Assembly (NCBI GenBank): GCA_029858505.1
Contig: JAOUEW010000001.1
Coordinates: 558,001-622,000, forward strand
Reading direction: 5' to 3'
Length of the DNA: 64,000 bases
Source: Deltaproteobacteria bacterium
GTDB lineage: Bacteria > SAR324 > JACQKK01
Part shown: positions 62,845-64,000 of the stretch, one piece after another
How the letters are laid out: each line of letters starts with the position of its first letter
How positions within the stretch are numbered: the first letter of the stretch is position 1
Position numbers and translations under genes: made by a program
The notes under the pieces: model-generated
Database searches by the model: none
What the model was told of the DNA's origin: nothing
Seen by the model: only the letters and a program-made list of their open reading frames with translations

Positions 62845-64000
62845 CTAGAAATGGTACAGAAACCGCGCTTGCAGCCGGTAGAGACCGCCGGTTTGTGTGG
62901 CCAGGGCCCAGGTATCGGGGTAGCGGAAAGCCGGGCCTTTGCTGAACATATCCAGTTCCATCTCAAACTGAAGCTCTTCGGCAAAGTAAAACGTCATGAT
63001 TCCGTCCAGTTCGACTCCCAGGTTTTTTTGGGGTTTCAGGGTGGCGTCCATGGTGGGCTGCACCAAGCTTAGTCCATATAACCCCACCAAGAATTTCTTT
63101 TTGGAATCTTTGGGGTCGTCGTAGGTGTACACCAGCCCCGTCACTTGCGTGTTGGAAATGGAGTTGCCCAATCCGGTGCCATCGCCCACCTGGGAGGAAA
63201 ACCCGTTGAAGTAATAGCGAGGCCCCGCAAAGGTGTTGTTGGTAATGGGGTAATACCCCTGCAGGGTGCGGGTGTATACCCCCGCTGTGGCCGGGTCTAC
63301 GTAGGGGTCGCCGTTGGCCTGCAGAAACTGAAGAGAAAATTTTTGCACCCCGCCTTGAATCCCGGTTTCTACCTGCAGCACGCCACCGCTCACCGAGGCG
63401 ATTTCGTAGGTGTTGCCGGTGGAAAGCGCCGCGGTGGGCAGACCGGTGACGGGGTCGCGGTACCGGTGATATTTTCGTTTCCCCTGGCCAGAGGTGACGT
63501 CGGTGTCGAGGAAGAACCATCCGCTTTCCCATTCCACCCGCAGGCCAAAGTATTCCATGCCATTCACGTCATAAAAGACCGCATTGGGGGTGCCTCCATC
63601 GGCCATTTGAGTGCTGTTGGCCGTGCCGGGGGTTGCGGCGGTATACACCGACGGCCCCAGGTTTTTCCCCAGGGGCACGTTGGATTCATCATAGACCAGC
63701 CGGAAGATACTCACCTTCAACCGGTCTCGGCTGCCGGGGGCCTCGCCTTCTTCCCAGGCCGTGTAGCCAAATCCAATGTTGGTCATCCAGTTTCCGTTGT
63801 CGGATCCGGTGCGGGCAACGGATACGGGAAAGTCCCAGGTGCCCATTTTGCACTCGCACGACAGCCCGGTGGTGAGGCCTTGAAACACCTTGCCGTGGGC
63901 GTCGCCCAGGGTGAGCGCCTGTTTGCCCATCACCAACCCAGACAGCGGATTGAACCTCCAGCGAAAGTAGGCCTCCCGCGCGGTCAAGGCCAAGTTCAGG
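62845..64000 (-). CDS. Porin-like outer-membrane protein (partial, runs off right edge)
   Basis: At least 385 residues; the frame stays open to the window edge, and a TTG at 63993 is not a credible start (REAYFRWRFNPLSGLVMGKQ already reads as barrel). Alternating amphipathic strands with many Tyr/Trp/Gly and a C-terminal LYRLQARFLYHF ending in Phe point to a beta-barrel of porin or carbohydrate/alginate-export type. TSGQGKRKYHRYRDPVTGLP and similar stretches would be loops. Substrate unknown. Confidence 0.8.
   Translation of the reverse strand, partial: LNLALTAREAYFRWRFNPLSGLVMGKQALTLGDAHGKVFQGLTTGLSCECKMGTWDFPVSVARTGSDNGNWMTNIGFGYTAWEEGEAPGSRDRLKVSIFRLVYDESNVPLGKNLGPSVYTAATPGTANSTQMADGGTPNAVFYDVNGMEYFGLRVEWESGWFFLDTDVTSGQGKRKYHRYRDPVTGLPTAALSTGNTYEIASVSGGVLQVETGIQGGVQKFSLQFLQANGDPYVDPATAGVYTRTLQGYYPITNNTFAGPRYYFNGFSSQVGDGTGLGNSISNTQVTGLVYTYDDPKDSKKKFLVGLYGLSLVQPTMDATLKPQKNLGVELDGIMTFYFAEELQFEMELDMFSKGPAFRYPDTWALATQTGGLYRLQARFLYHF

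Overview
This 64 kb window is a piece of bacterial chromosome with generally high GC and dense genes. The cell is Gram-negative: there are several outer-membrane beta-barrel candidates ending in phenylalanine, two lipobox lipoproteins, and a complete TolC/adaptor/RND tripartite pump. It makes menaquinone by the classical route (isochorismate synthase and MenB) and has a split F0 ATP synthase operon. It also uses HrcA/CIRCE heat-shock control. These traits fit a deltaproteobacterium-like lineage in the broad sense. I cannot name a genus from sequence alone.

Layout. (1) 1-8.7 kb: two overlapping minus-strand type I polyketide/fatty-acid megasynthase genes, KS-KS-AT followed by KS-ACP-KR-DH; the second runs off the left edge. 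(2) 8.8-13.7 kb: an accessory stretch with a seven-repeat lipoprotein, a DUF2269 membrane protein under a strong dyad operator, and a DinD-like protein. (3) 13.9-17.8 kb: groES-groEL behind a CIRCE element, then a TrkH-type K+ transporter. (4) 18.2-22.2 kb: an AT-rich orphan secreted protein, a YbjN-like protein, and a RelA/SpoT homologue that looks hydrolase-only. (5) 22.7-27.6 kb: a PAS-rich hybrid histidine kinase, a free-standing Hpt protein and glucose-6-phosphate isomerase. (6) 28.0-35.1 kb: a CusCBA-like Cu/Ag efflux operon with small companion genes at both ends. (7) 35.1-38.1 kb: three paralogous outer-membrane beta-barrel genes, two of them from a recent tandem duplication. (8) 38.2-43.1 kb: menF, a secreted zincin and an MFS transporter on the minus strand, with menB divergent. 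(9) 43.1-50.1 kb: a UPF0182 membrane protein and a 1381-residue orphan cytoplasmic protein. (10) 50.5-54.4 kb: dapA, a 64-residue putative zinc-binding protein, and two RNA methyltransferases. (11) 54.9-59.0 kb: a lipoprotein with Ig-like domains and a seven-bladed propeller, then a secreted transglutaminase-like protein. (12) 59-62.6 kb: tRNA-Leu, tRNA-Cys and hemL-atpZ-atpI-atpB-atpE on the minus strand. (13) a partial porin-like gene at the right edge.

The most unusual items are: an intergenic fold-back element family (at least four recognisable copies) whose terminal inverted repeats covary; the megasynthase pair whose only visible carrier domain has Thr where phosphopantetheine is normally attached to Ser; the tandem barrel array whose differences are confined to short blocks; the RSH protein with an intact HD site and a wrecked synthetase site; and the 1381-residue orphan.
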